64,000 nt of DNA, taken from the NCBI GenBank assembly GCA_965220265.1, contig CBDCPM010000004.1, forward strand, positions 1,364,001 through 1,428,000, written 5' to 3'. The position numbers and the translations under genes are program-made. Source of the stretch: Bin87 sp965220265 (lineage in GTDB: Bacteria > Chloroflexota > Dehalococcoidia > Lucifugimonadales > UBA3495). The notes under the pieces were generated by a model that saw only the letters and a list, made by a program, of their open reading frames with translations, did no database searches and was not told where the DNA came from. Shown here piece after piece: positions 42,804 through 51,575 of this stretch; position 1 is the first letter of the stretch, and each line of letters starts with the position of its first letter.

Positions 42804-43687
42804 TTAAGCCGAGGCCGCACGACCGTCAAACCACGAGGCTGCGGCGTGAAATACATCGTCAGGGTATTCCATGGTGAGGAAATGGGTACCCTTGCCCATG
42901 AGCTTGACCTTGGCACCAGCCACCAGCTGTTGGAACCGCTTGATGCCGGGGTCGTCGGGACGCTGGCGCCGGGGGTAGTCAGCGAGGAGCAGGAGCCAAT
43001 CGCCCGGCAGCCCCTGGAGATATTCTTCGACTGACAGGGAGTCGCGAATGCCGTAGAACATGGCTTCGGTCTCGGGGTGGCACTTGAGCTCCGCGCGGCC
43101 GTCGGCTAGCAGCCTGGTGCCGCCGCCCACGAATTCGGAGTAGGGTTCGTCCTCCCAATCCTTGAAGGCGGCGCGGGTGCGGTAGGCTTCAAACATTGCC
43201 TGGCGGGATTCCCAAACGGGCCGCTTCTGACAGGTACGCTCGGAGCGAAGGTCCAGGTCCTGGGCGGGAACCGTTGGAGCATCGTTGCTGACGCGAGTTT
43301 CAACCAATACGACCGAGCCGAACCGTTCCGGCAGCAGGTTGGCGGCGATTATCGTGGCGAGACCGCCGGACGAATGGCCGACGACATTCGGGGAGTGCAG
43401 GACCAGCGCGTCGACGATGGCTGCCAGATCTTCGCCGGCGTACTCGAACCGATAGCCTATTGCTGAGCGGTCAGTGTCGCCGTGGCCACGCTGATCGAAG
43501 GCCATCACGTGGTAGCGTTCGGCAAGTCGGCGGGCAATGGGCTTCCACGGCCAGGCGCACAAACCGGTGGCGTGGAGCATGAGCAGAGGGGGGTGGGACG
43601 GATCCCCCAATCGAGGTAGTGATGGCGGATTCCATTAGCGTTGACGAACCGGCTGGTCCAGTCGTCGCGAGTTGAGTTGGTGGGCAT
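42804..43687 (-). pseudogene. Alpha/beta-hydrolase gene interrupted by a one-base frameshift
   Basis: The 5' part (ATG at 43687) encodes MPTNSTRDDWTSRFV and NGIRHHYLDWG, the usual start of an alpha/beta hydrolase. The rest lies in another frame from about 43610 and carries LHATGLCAWPW (oxyanion region), the nucleophile elbow GHSSGG, and a late His in GKGTHFLTM. The two parts join at a run of five G's (five C's at 43604-43608 on the plus strand). A sixth G would restore a protein of about 295 residues reading LDWGDPSHPP. The cause may be a real mutation, an assembly error in the homopolymer or slippage. Otherwise it would hydrolyse an ester or epoxide-type substrate. Confidence 0.8.
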
Positions 43688-43847
43688 AGGGTGACCTGTA
43701 ACTGTTCAGAGTTGATGAGATCTGCGGGCTTTTTGGCCGTTCCCAGAGCCGTGGCCAAGTAGGCAATTCCGGTGCTGAGCCGATCAGATCCCCTCAAACG
43801 TGAACAATTACGGTGACCTTGCGGCGATGTTTGCAGATTGGACGATA

Positions 43848-43856
43848 TGCTATAAT
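43848..43856 (+). promoter_or_regulatory. Extended -10 promoter of the Complex I operon
   Basis: TGCTATAAT (43848-43856) is a perfect extended -10 element. No good -35 box is at 17 bases. The leader to the nuoA ATG at 43913 would be about 50 bases. It is identical to the element read for proB. Confidence 0.55.
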
Positions 43857-43912
43857 GCCGCCGCCCATTTAGCCAGACGTTTTTGAGAGCGTCGGCGGGA
43901 GAAGCCGGCAAT

Positions 43913-44299
43913 ATGCTTGAAGATCACTTCGGCCAGTACGGCCTCATAGCCATCTTCACGGTCTTAGCCATCGCGGTGCCATGCAGCATGCTGCTGGCCT
44001 CGTATGGGCTCTCCAAGCTCGGTATCCGACCGGAGCGGCCGGACGCGGTGAAACACGACACCTACGAGTGCGGTGTACAGACCATCGGCGGAACGTGGAA
44101 CCGCTTCCAGTTTCGGTATTATATGTTCGCAATTCTTTTCGTGGTGTTCGACGTGGAAGTGGTGTTCCTCTACCCTTGGGCCACGAAATTCCTGACGCTG
44201 GAGCTGTTTGCCCTGATCGAGATGGCGGTATTCGTTGGGATACTGTTGCTGGCTTGGGCGTACGCATGGCGGAAACGCGACCTGGAGTGGCAAGGCTGA
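43913..44299 (+). CDS. nuoA: NADH-quinone oxidoreductase subunit A
   Basis: A 128-residue membrane subunit of Complex I. It has three membrane helices, with the conserved loop YECGVQTIGG containing the quinone-site cysteine and a second region FRYYMFAILFVVFDVEVVFLYPW. GGGAGAA upstream supports the ATG at 43913. It opens the eleven-gene operon that continues to 54649. Confidence 0.97.
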   Translation: MLEDHFGQYGLIAIFTVLAIAVPCSMLLASYGLSKLGIRPERPDAVKHDTYECGVQTIGGTWNRFQFRYYMFAILFVVFDVEVVFLYPWATKFLTLELFALIEMAVFVGILLLAWAYAWRKRDLEWQG

Positions 44300-44304
44300 C
44301 GGCT

Positions 44305-44937
44305 ATGGTAGAACCAACCGGTTTCACGCTTCCGCAGGGCGGTGGGCCACTGCACAGCCGCACTTGGGACATCGACCGTTCGGAAGGGCAAACGGTCAAC
44401 GAACTGATCGCCGCGTCGCAAACCCCGATCGAAGTCCCGGCCATTGAGGTCCCGGACGACCTCCAGAGGAATTTGATGGTGACGTCGGTGGACGCGTTGG
44501 TCAACTGGAGCCGGAAATCCGCACTTTGGCCCGTGTCGTTCGGATTGGCGTGCTGCGCGTTTGAGATGATGGCCACAGCCATGGGCCGTTTTGACATCTC
44601 CCGATTTGGCATGGAGGTATTCCGTGCGTCGCCACGGCAGGCTGACCTGATGATCGTGGCGGGCACCGTAACCTGGAAGATGGCGCCGCCCATCAAGCGG
44701 ATCTATGAGCAAATGGCGGAGCCGCGCTGGGTCATTTCAATGGGTGTGTGCGCCACGAGCGGAGGGCCTTATTTCGGGTCGTACAGCGTAGTACCCGGCG
44801 TGGATCATATCATTCCAGTGGATGTGTACGTGCCCGGCTGTCCGCCCCGGCCGGACGCGTTGCTGTACGGCATTATGGAACTGCACGAGAAGATCAAGCG
44901 GTACCGGAATCTGGGAAGCGGGAGTTTCAAGCCGTGA
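44305..44937 (+). CDS. nuoB: NADH-quinone oxidoreductase subunit B
   Basis: A 210-residue subunit carrying cluster N2, the final [4Fe-4S] donor to quinone. Ligands are the tandem cysteines in GLACCAFEM (83-84), GVCATSGG and PGCPPRPDALLYG. The N-terminal 50 residues are longer than in many homologues. It starts five bases after nuoA. Its stop overlaps the nuoC start (GTGA). Confidence 0.97.
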   Translation: MVEPTGFTLPQGGGPLHSRTWDIDRSEGQTVNELIAASQTPIEVPAIEVPDDLQRNLMVTSVDALVNWSRKSALWPVSFGLACCAFEMMATAMGRFDISRFGMEVFRASPRQADLMIVAGTVTWKMAPPIKRIYEQMAEPRWVISMGVCATSGGPYFGSYSVVPGVDHIIPVDVYVPGCPPRPDALLYGIMELHEKIKRYRNLGSGSFKP

Positions 44938-45377
44938 CGCTGACGAGCTTGTCCGGCGAATTTCTGGCTCAGCGACTGGAAACGGCGGCGCCTGACGTAG
45001 TGACAGGCTGGGACGAAGCGGCGGTGTGGGTTGAACCCGCAAGCATTGGCTCGGTCGCCAATGCCCTGCACAACGATCCTGAGCTGGACTTTCGGTACCT
45101 GAATGCCATCAGCGCGATTGATTTCGTCGAATATTTCGAGTTGGTCTATCATTTGACGTCGATGGCTAAAGGCCACACCGGTGTGGTCCGCAGCCGGGTA
45201 TACGGACGTGAGGAACCCACGGCGGCGTCAGTGGTGGGGGTCTGGAAAGGGGCGGATTTCCAGGAACGCGAGATCTGGGACCTCATGGGGGTGCGGTTCA
45301 CCGGTCACCCCAACATGAAGCGGATCATGCTCTGGGAAGGCTTTGAAGGGCACCCGCTGCGGAAAGACTTCCTGTAA
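44934..45377 (+). CDS. nuoC: NADH-quinone oxidoreductase subunit C
   Basis: A 147-residue peripheral-arm subunit, short but within the family. The typical C-terminus is present: EREIWDLMGVRFTGHPNMKR, then GFEGHPLRKDF. The GTG start overlaps the nuoB stop by four bases, so translation is coupled. It is separate from nuoD, unlike the fused NuoCD of enterobacteria. Confidence 0.95.
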   Translation: MTLTSLSGEFLAQRLETAAPDVVTGWDEAAVWVEPASIGSVANALHNDPELDFRYLNAISAIDFVEYFELVYHLTSMAKGHTGVVRSRVYGREEPTAASVVGVWKGADFQEREIWDLMGVRFTGHPNMKRIMLWEGFEGHPLRKDFL

Positions 45378-45410
45378 GCGATTACTTACGGGCTGATCAG
45401 GCGCTTAACG

Positions 45411-46517
45411 ATGAGCATTCGCACCGAACCGATGACGGTCAACGTGGGACCGCAACACCCCAGCACGCACGGCGTCTTCCGGGTGCGGATCACGTTCGAC
45501 GGCGAAGACATCGTCGAGGTCGAGCCGGTACTGGGGTACCTGCACCGGGGCTCGGAGAAGCTGGCCGAGGAGCGCAACTACGTGCAGGTAGTGACGCTGA
45601 CCGACAGGCTGGATTACACGTCGTCGATGATCAACAACCAGGCCTACTGCCTGGCAGTGGAGCAACTGCTCGGCATAGAGCCGCCGCGACGGGGAAAGTA
45701 CCTGCGGACGCTGACTGCGGAGCTACAGCGGATCGCCAGTCACCTGATAGCAGTAGGATTCTTCGTGCAGGAGCTGGGAGCTTTCGGCACACCGCTGATG
45801 TACACGTTCCGCAGCCGCGAGAGGATCTTAGACCTGTTCGAGATGCTGTGCGGCGCACGGATCACCGTGAGCTACATGCGGCCGGGAGGAGTATTCTCGG
45901 ACGCTCCGACCGATTTCTGGCCGGCTCTGGGCCAGTTTCTCGATGACTTTGAAGGGGAACTGGAGGAGCTTGAAAACCTGCTCCTGCACAACGAGATACT
46001 GATGGTGCGCACTCGCGGCGTAAGTCCATTGCCGGCGGACGTGGCGGTTAACTGCTCGACGAGCGGGCCGGTGCTGCGGGCCAGCGGCGTTAACTGGGAT
46101 TGGCGGAAAGTGGCGCCGTACGACGCCTATGATGAGGTAGAGTTCGACGTGCCGCTGGGCCAGAACGGGGATAATTACGACCGGTTCTGGGTGCGGATGC
46201 AGGAAGTTCGGCAGAGCCTCCGGATAGTACGGCAGTGCATAGCGCAGATTGAGCCAGGCCCGGTCCGGCTAGAGTTACCCTTAGTGCTACGGGCGGAACC
46301 CGGAGCCGAAGCGTACGGTCGGGTGGAAGCTTCGAAAGGGGAGCTAGGGTTCTTCCTGGTGAGCGACGGAGGAGTTTCGCCGTACCGGTGCAAGATACGT
46401 TCCCCCTCTCTGATCAACCTGACGATAACGGAGCACCTGTTGCTAGGCTGGAAACTGGCCGACATGATCGTGTCGTTGGGGAGCGTTGACATTAACATGG
46501 GCGAGGTCGATCGCTGA
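45411..46517 (+). CDS. nuoD: NADH-quinone oxidoreductase subunit D
   Basis: A 368-residue subunit that forms the quinone-binding cavity with NuoB. Marks are GPQHPSTHGVFRVRITFDGE, HRGSEKLAEERNY, YMRPGG and the C-terminal GSVDINMGEVDR. The stop overlaps the nuoH ATG by one base (TGATG). Confidence 0.97.
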   Translation: MSIRTEPMTVNVGPQHPSTHGVFRVRITFDGEDIVEVEPVLGYLHRGSEKLAEERNYVQVVTLTDRLDYTSSMINNQAYCLAVEQLLGIEPPRRGKYLRTLTAELQRIASHLIAVGFFVQELGAFGTPLMYTFRSRERILDLFEMLCGARITVSYMRPGGVFSDAPTDFWPALGQFLDDFEGELEELENLLLHNEILMVRTRGVSPLPADVAVNCSTSGPVLRASGVNWDWRKVAPYDAYDEVEFDVPLGQNGDNYDRFWVRMQEVRQSLRIVRQCIAQIEPGPVRLELPLVLRAEPGAEAYGRVEASKGELGFFLVSDGGVSPYRCKIRSPSLINLTITEHLLLGWKLADMIVSLGSVDINMGEVDR

Positions 46518-47764
46518 TGCGTTGCGTGGCCAATCCCGAAGGAATGCTCAGCCCGGACGGAGTCCTGGGCGGTAACCCGCTGTTCTACTTCATCTATAAC
46601 GCGGTAGGCCATGTGGCGCCGTGCTGGGCCAGTTACTTGGTGGCCGGCCTGATCATCATGCTGATCCTGGTCAACGCCGTATTGCTGGGCGCGGCCATCG
46701 TAAGCTGGGGCGAACGGCGGCTACTGGGACGGTTCCAAAACCGGGTGGGCCCCAACCGCTGGGGACCGTTCGGGGCGCTGCAACCTATCGCCGACCTGGC
46801 CAAGCTGATCACCAAGGAAGACATCATTCCCTACGGCGCGGACCGCCTGGCGTTTACGGCCGTACCCATCATCATGGTGGCATCGCTGTTGGTGGCCACT
46901 GCGGTGATACCGTTCGCGAAAGACGTGGCATTGGTCGACCTGAACGTGGGAGTACTGTTCATCCTTGCCGTCAGCTCGCTGACCTCGATCGCCGTCTTCA
47001 CTGCCGGCTGGGCGTCCAACAACCGTTATGCGCTGTTCGGGGCGGGCCGAGCAGTGGCTGTGCTGCTTAGCTACGAAGTGCCGGTGGTGCTGTCGTTGCT
47101 GGGAGTGGTCCTGGTAGCGGGTTCAATGTCGCTTGGAGATATTGTGGCGGCGCAGGCGGTGCCGTTTTTCCTAGTGCAACCGCTGGCGTTCTTCGTGTTC
47201 ATTGCCGGGATGTCCGCTGAACTCAACCGGACGCCGTTTGATGTGGCGGAGGCGGAATCGGAGATCATCGCCGGTTATCACACCGAGTACAGCGGGATCA
47301 AATTCGCGCTGATACAGGCCGCTGAATTTGGAGGGGCGCTTGTCGTGTCCGGGTTGATTGCGACGCTGTTCTTGGCCGGATGGGCTGGGCCAGTGGCCGA
47401 CTGGCTGGGCTGGCTGTGGTTCCTAATCAAGACGTTCATCGGCATTTTCTTGTTCGTTTGGATCAGGGCCACCTACCCGCGATTGCGTCTCGACCAAATC
47501 ATGGCCGTTTGCTGGAAGTTCCTGATGCCGTTGAGTATCATCAACCTGATCGCGGTGGTGCTGGAGGTGTTCTTCCTGAGGGATGCGATCGGCGTGCTGA
47601 GCACCGCGGATCTCTGGATCATGGCAGCGATAAACATTGCGCTGGCCGCCGGGTCCATCGCGTTCTTTGGGCGCCTTGTTCGCCAGCAAGTTCGGACGAG
47701 CGGGCAGAACCCCGCAACGGCGCATCCGGCAGTGCGCGGCGGGCCGACGATCGAAGTCAGCTAG
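46517..47764 (+). CDS. nuoH: NADH-quinone oxidoreductase subunit H
   Basis: A 415-residue membrane subunit that contacts the quinone channel. Conserved regions are ERRLLGRFQNRVGPNRWGPF, QPIADLAKLITKEDI, LNRTPFDVAEAESEIIAGYH and TEYSGIKF. Its hydrophilic C-terminus is about 30 residues longer than usual. Confidence 0.97.
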   Translation: MRCVANPEGMLSPDGVLGGNPLFYFIYNAVGHVAPCWASYLVAGLIIMLILVNAVLLGAAIVSWGERRLLGRFQNRVGPNRWGPFGALQPIADLAKLITKEDIIPYGADRLAFTAVPIIMVASLLVATAVIPFAKDVALVDLNVGVLFILAVSSLTSIAVFTAGWASNNRYALFGAGRAVAVLLSYEVPVVLSLLGVVLVAGSMSLGDIVAAQAVPFFLVQPLAFFVFIAGMSAELNRTPFDVAEAESEIIAGYHTEYSGIKFALIQAAEFGGALVVSGLIATLFLAGWAGPVADWLGWLWFLIKTFIGIFLFVWIRATYPRLRLDQIMAVCWKFLMPLSIINLIAVVLEVFFLRDAIGVLSTADLWIMAAINIALAAGSIAFFGRLVRQQVRTSGQNPATAHPAVRGGPTIEVS

Positions 47765-47779
47765 TCGGAGGAGGACGCC

Positions 47780-48358
47780 GTGTACGGACTGGAAATGGCT
47801 AAGGGGCTCCTGGTGACCCTGACCAACCTGATGCGCAAACCCTTCACAACGTCGTATCCGGAGCAGCGCCTACGCCAGCATCCGCGGTTCAGGGGCGAGG
47901 AATTCACCTGGTACGAGGAGCGGTGCACGGGCTGCGCTTCATGCGCCAAGTACTGCCCGCTGGGGATTATCAAGATCGTCACCTCGCCCAGCGAGACCGC
48001 TCCGCTGCAGGGCGACAAGTACCGCCTGGAGACCTTCGATATCGAGCTACAGCGTTGCATGTTCTGTGGGTTGTGCGTGGAAGCGTGCCCTTACGACGCC
48101 CTGTTCATGGGCAGCGGATTCGAGGAGGGACAGTATCGACGCACCGACCTGGTCATCACGATTGACCGGTTGCGGCAGGCAGAAAAGAACCCGAGCACGT
48201 GGTTCCGGCCACAACTGGAAGGGATGGACTACAGGCCGGGAGCCGGCCGGCCGCTCGGCTGGCGGGAGGTGGGCCGCGAGAATTGGCGGTGGCATCAGCA
48301 CGAAAAGGCAGGGATGCGGCTGGCTACGGGTTCGGACGACTCCGAGGTCAAATCCTAA
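47780..48358 (+). CDS. nuoI: NADH-quinone oxidoreductase subunit I
   Basis: A 192-residue ferredoxin-like subunit with two [4Fe-4S] clusters (N6a/N6b): CTGCASCAKYCP (C49, C52, C55, C59) and CMFCGLCVEACP. GTG start after GGAGGAGGA. In a complex without NuoEFG this subunit is the probable entry point for electrons. Confidence 0.96.
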   Translation: MYGLEMAKGLLVTLTNLMRKPFTTSYPEQRLRQHPRFRGEEFTWYEERCTGCASCAKYCPLGIIKIVTSPSETAPLQGDKYRLETFDIELQRCMFCGLCVEACPYDALFMGSGFEEGQYRRTDLVITIDRLRQAEKNPSTWFRPQLEGMDYRPGAGRPLGWREVGRENWRWHQHEKAGMRLATGSDDSEVKS

Positions 48359-48943
48359 ATGTGGTTCGAGCAGGTGATCTTCTGGGCGCTTTCTCTGGTC
48401 GCCGTTGCTGGCGCGCTGGGGGTGGTGTTGGTCCGCGACCTGTTCAGGGCGTCTCTGCTGCTGGCGTTGGTATTCGTCGCAGTGGGCGCTCTGTTTGTGA
48501 TGATGAACGCGGAGTTCCTGGCTGTAGTGCAGATACTGATCTACGTTGGGGCGATCGCGGTACTGTTCATATTCGCGGTGATGTTGACGCGGGACGTGCG
48601 ACAGGGCAACACTCCGAACCGGCTCCAAATACCGGCGGCGATGATCTCAGGGCTGCTCTTGGCAGCAATGATCGCTACGGCGGTAACAACAGACTGGACA
48701 ACGTTGGCGGGGGCGGGTTACGAGGCCAAGGCGCAGATTGCACAAACGCAAGCGGTCAGCATACCCGACGTATCGCAACTGGCGCAGGCCGGGCTCACCG
48801 CCGCTGAGGTTGAAAGTATCAGCAGCGGAGGGATCGCGGACCTGTTGATCGGCGAGTTCGTCCTTCCATTCGAGGCGGTCTCATTGCTCCTGCTAGCGGC
48901 TGCCATCGGCGGCTTGGCGCTGGCCCGGGGTCGGGGGAGATAA
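48359..48943 (+). CDS. nuoJ: NADH-quinone oxidoreductase subunit J
   Basis: A 194-residue membrane subunit. The third helix region GALFVMMNAEFLAVVQILIY and following VGAIAVLFIFAVML are characteristic. A periplasmic-side hydrophilic loop (about 110-165) is larger than usual. It starts directly after the nuoI stop. Confidence 0.95.
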   Translation: MWFEQVIFWALSLVAVAGALGVVLVRDLFRASLLLALVFVAVGALFVMMNAEFLAVVQILIYVGAIAVLFIFAVMLTRDVRQGNTPNRLQIPAAMISGLLLAAMIATAVTTDWTTLAGAGYEAKAQIAQTQAVSIPDVSQLAQAGLTAAEVESISSGGIADLLIGEFVLPFEAVSLLLLAAAIGGLALARGRGR

Positions 48944-48947
48944 GGCT

Positions 48948-49277
48948 TTGACGCTGGAATCCCTGCTGATCGTAGCAGCGATCATCTTTTGCATAGGGTT
49001 GTACGGGGCTCTGGCCCGTCGCAATTTCATCGCGGTGCTGATGTCTATCGAGCTTATGTTCAACGGCGTCAACCTGACAATGGTTGGCATGGGCCGGTGG
49101 CTGGTGCCGTATGCGGTGCAGGAGCAACTTTCGTCCGTCCTGACCGGGCAGGTGTTCGCGGTGTTCATCATCACGGTGGCGGCGGCCGAGATCGCGCTCG
49201 GCTTGGGCATAGTGTTCGCGATATTCCGCTCGAACGAGAGCGTGGATTTGACAGACGCCGCTACGATGCGTCACTAG
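48948..49277 (+). CDS. nuoK: NADH-quinone oxidoreductase subunit K
   Basis: A 109-residue membrane subunit with the conserved glutamate in VLMSIELMFNGVNL and a second conserved one in TVAAAEIALGLGI. The start is TTG, preceded by a GGGGGAGA purine block overlapping the end of nuoJ; no ATG fits the family N-terminus. Confidence 0.93.
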   Translation: MTLESLLIVAAIIFCIGLYGALARRNFIAVLMSIELMFNGVNLTMVGMGRWLVPYAVQEQLSSVLTGQVFAVFIITVAAAEIALGLGIVFAIFRSNESVDLTDAATMRH

Positions 49278-49324
49278 TCCCAAATGCGTCGATTCACATC
49301 GGCCAACACCTTGGCACAAACACC

Positions 49325-49519
49325 ATGTGGGTAGAATTCAAACGCGCCCCAAACTTGATGGCGGCCGAAATCTGGAAGGAAGCATTGGAGGCAGAAGGAC
49401 TGCCCAGCCGAATCCTTCCCGAAGGCGACATCCTCGACTGGAGCGAGAGGGTGCCTTTCTGCATATACGTGCCCAAGGGACGGGAGCACGTAGCGGAAGA
49501 AATCGTGCGGAAGCTGTGA
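49325..49519 (+). CDS. Small DUF2007-like protein inserted between nuoK and nuoL
   Basis: A 64-residue soluble protein: MWVEFKRAPNLMAAEIWKEA, then a turn with GLPSRILPEGD and a C-terminal helix. The layout (a strand, a helix that selects neighbouring residues, two more strands) resembles DUF2007 signal-transducing-like proteins. The position inside the Complex I operon, with nuoL starting 13 bases later, suggests a role linked to the complex, but none is known. No membrane segment. Confidence 0.7.
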   Translation: MWVEFKRAPNLMAAEIWKEALEAEGLPSRILPEGDILDWSERVPFCIYVPKGREHVAEEIVRKL

Positions 49520-49532
49520 GGAACGCGCAAAC

Positions 49533-51569
49533 ATGCTGACCGAAGCCTTGATTTGGGCGATCTTGCTACTGCCCGTCGCATCGTTCCTGCTGATCGGCCT
49601 GGCGATACGGCCGATGGGCGCCCGCTACGCGCAGCTGGCCGGCTACACCGCGATCACTGCACTGGGGATCGGTTTCGTCCTTTCCGTCTGGCTTTTGCGG
49701 TCGGCGGCGCACAACGATGCGTACGATTTTGCGCCGTACTTGTGGCTGGACTTGGGGGCGGCGTCCATCGAGGTTGGGCTGCTGTTGGACCCGCTGACGA
49801 ACGTGATGCTGGTGGTGGTGACCGGCGTCAGCCTAATGGTCCAGATCTACTCTTTGGGATACATGAAAGGCGACGAAAGTCTCGCCCGTTACTACGCGTA
49901 TATGTCTCTGTTCAGCGCCTCGATGATTGGGCTGGTGCTGGCAGTGAACATCGTGCAGATGTACGTATTCTGGGAGTTGGTGGGCCTGTCTTCCTACTTA
50001 CTGATCGGGTTCTGGCACAACCGCCCCGCCGCAGCGGCGGCGGCGAAGAAGGCGTTCATCGTCACGCGCATCGGCGACGTGGGGTTCCTGCTGGCCATCA
50101 TCTACCTGTTCTTCCAGGCCGACGATTTCGCGGCGCACGGATTGAACGCGCTGCACATCCCTCACATTTGGGAAGCGGCGGCGCCGAAAGCGGCGGGCGG
50201 AGCCGGGATCGTAGCGGGGGGCGCGGTCCTATGGCTGTGCCTGGGTCTGTTCGCCGGAGCGGCGGGCAAAAGCGGTCAATTCCCGCTGCATACCTGGCTT
50301 CCAGACGCCATGGAAGGTCCCACCCCGGTGAGCGCGTTGATCCACGCTGCGACGATGGTAGCCGCCGGAGTGTTCCTGGTCGGCCGGTTCTTCCCGGTGT
50401 TCGCAGAATCGCAAACCGCCATGATGGTCGTTGCGTTGATCGGAGCGTTCACGGCGGTTTTTGCCGCCACTATGGGCCTGGCAGCCAACGACATAAAACG
50501 GGTGATGGCCTATTCAACGGTGAGCCAACTGGGCTACATGATGGCCGCCCTCGGCGTCGGCGCGTACAACGCGGCGTTGTTCCACCTGTTCACCCACGCC
50601 TTCTTCAAGGCGTTGCTGTTCCTGGGCGCGGGAAGTGTGAACCATGCCGCCGGCACCTTCAACATGCTGTACATAGGGGGACTGCGGAAGGCGATGCCCT
50701 CGACGTACTGGCTGACCGTCATCGGAGCACTGAGCCTGGTGGGAATATTCCCGTTGGCGGGGTTCTGGAGCAAGGACGAGATCCTGCTGGAGGCCTGGCT
50801 TGCGGGCGGACCGGTGCCGGCGTCGATCAGCGTACTGGTTTTCGTCATGCTGTTAGTCGGAGTGCTGCTGACGGCGTTCTACTCGTACCGGATGGTTCAC
50901 CTGACGTTCCACGGCGAATTCCGCGGCGGCGGCGAAAAGGAGCTGCATGACGTCGAGGAGGCCGGATTGCCGGCGCCCACCGGGGTCACCCACCACGTGC
51001 ACCTGGGCGAATCACCCAAGGTAATGGTGGTACCCATGGGGATCCTGGGGTTCAGCGCAATCGTTGCGGGGTGGCTGGCAAACCCGATTGGCGTGTCCAG
51101 CATTTTCGGGTTGATACCATCGCATTGGTTGACCGAGTACTTTGCGTCGGGATTGCATGGTGGGCACCACGCACCGCCGTTCAACATAGGGATAGCGTTG
51201 ATATCCAACGTGGTCGGCATCGCTGGCATAGGACTTGCCGTGCTAACGTACGCTTGGCCGAAACCGTTCGTCACGACTGATCCGTTGACCAAAGCCGGGC
51301 TCCTGCACACACTGCTGTCCCAACGGTATTACATGGACGAATTATATGAAGGACTCGTCGTAGGGCGCGTCTTCTATCGCACGGTAGCTGCAATCACGGA
51401 CTGGTTCGATCGCAACGTCATTGACGGTATCGTTGGACTGGTGGGTTGGATCTCGCGAAACGTCGGCAGCCTGATCGCCCTGGCGCAAAACGGACAGGTG
51501 CAAACGTACCCGCTCGTGGCTGCCGCCGGCGGCGTGATCATCATAGCCCTGTACCTGGTCCTGGGATAA
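49533..51569 (+). CDS. nuoL: NADH-quinone oxidoreductase subunit L
   Basis: A 678-residue antiporter-like proton-pumping subunit with many membrane helices. Marks are QMYVFWELVGLSSYLLIGFW, GKSGQFPLHTWLPDAMEGPT, PVSALIHAATMVAAGV and DIKRVMAYSTVSQLGYMMAA. A C-terminal lateral helix region is present. GAGGAA precedes the ATG at 49533. Confidence 0.97.
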   Translation: MLTEALIWAILLLPVASFLLIGLAIRPMGARYAQLAGYTAITALGIGFVLSVWLLRSAAHNDAYDFAPYLWLDLGAASIEVGLLLDPLTNVMLVVVTGVSLMVQIYSLGYMKGDESLARYYAYMSLFSASMIGLVLAVNIVQMYVFWELVGLSSYLLIGFWHNRPAAAAAAKKAFIVTRIGDVGFLLAIIYLFFQADDFAAHGLNALHIPHIWEAAAPKAAGGAGIVAGGAVLWLCLGLFAGAAGKSGQFPLHTWLPDAMEGPTPVSALIHAATMVAAGVFLVGRFFPVFAESQTAMMVVALIGAFTAVFAATMGLAANDIKRVMAYSTVSQLGYMMAALGVGAYNAALFHLFTHAFFKALLFLGAGSVNHAAGTFNMLYIGGLRKAMPSTYWLTVIGALSLVGIFPLAGFWSKDEILLEAWLAGGPVPASISVLVFVMLLVGVLLTAFYSYRMVHLTFHGEFRGGGEKELHDVEEAGLPAPTGVTHHVHLGESPKVMVVPMGILGFSAIVAGWLANPIGVSSIFGLIPSHWLTEYFASGLHGGHHAPPFNIGIALISNVVGIAGIGLAVLTYAWPKPFVTTDPLTKAGLLHTLLSQRYYMDELYEGLVVGRVFYRTVAAITDWFDRNVIDGIVGLVGWISRNVGSLIALAQNGQVQTYPLVAAAGGVIIIALYLVLG

Positions 51570-51575
51570 AACTGC

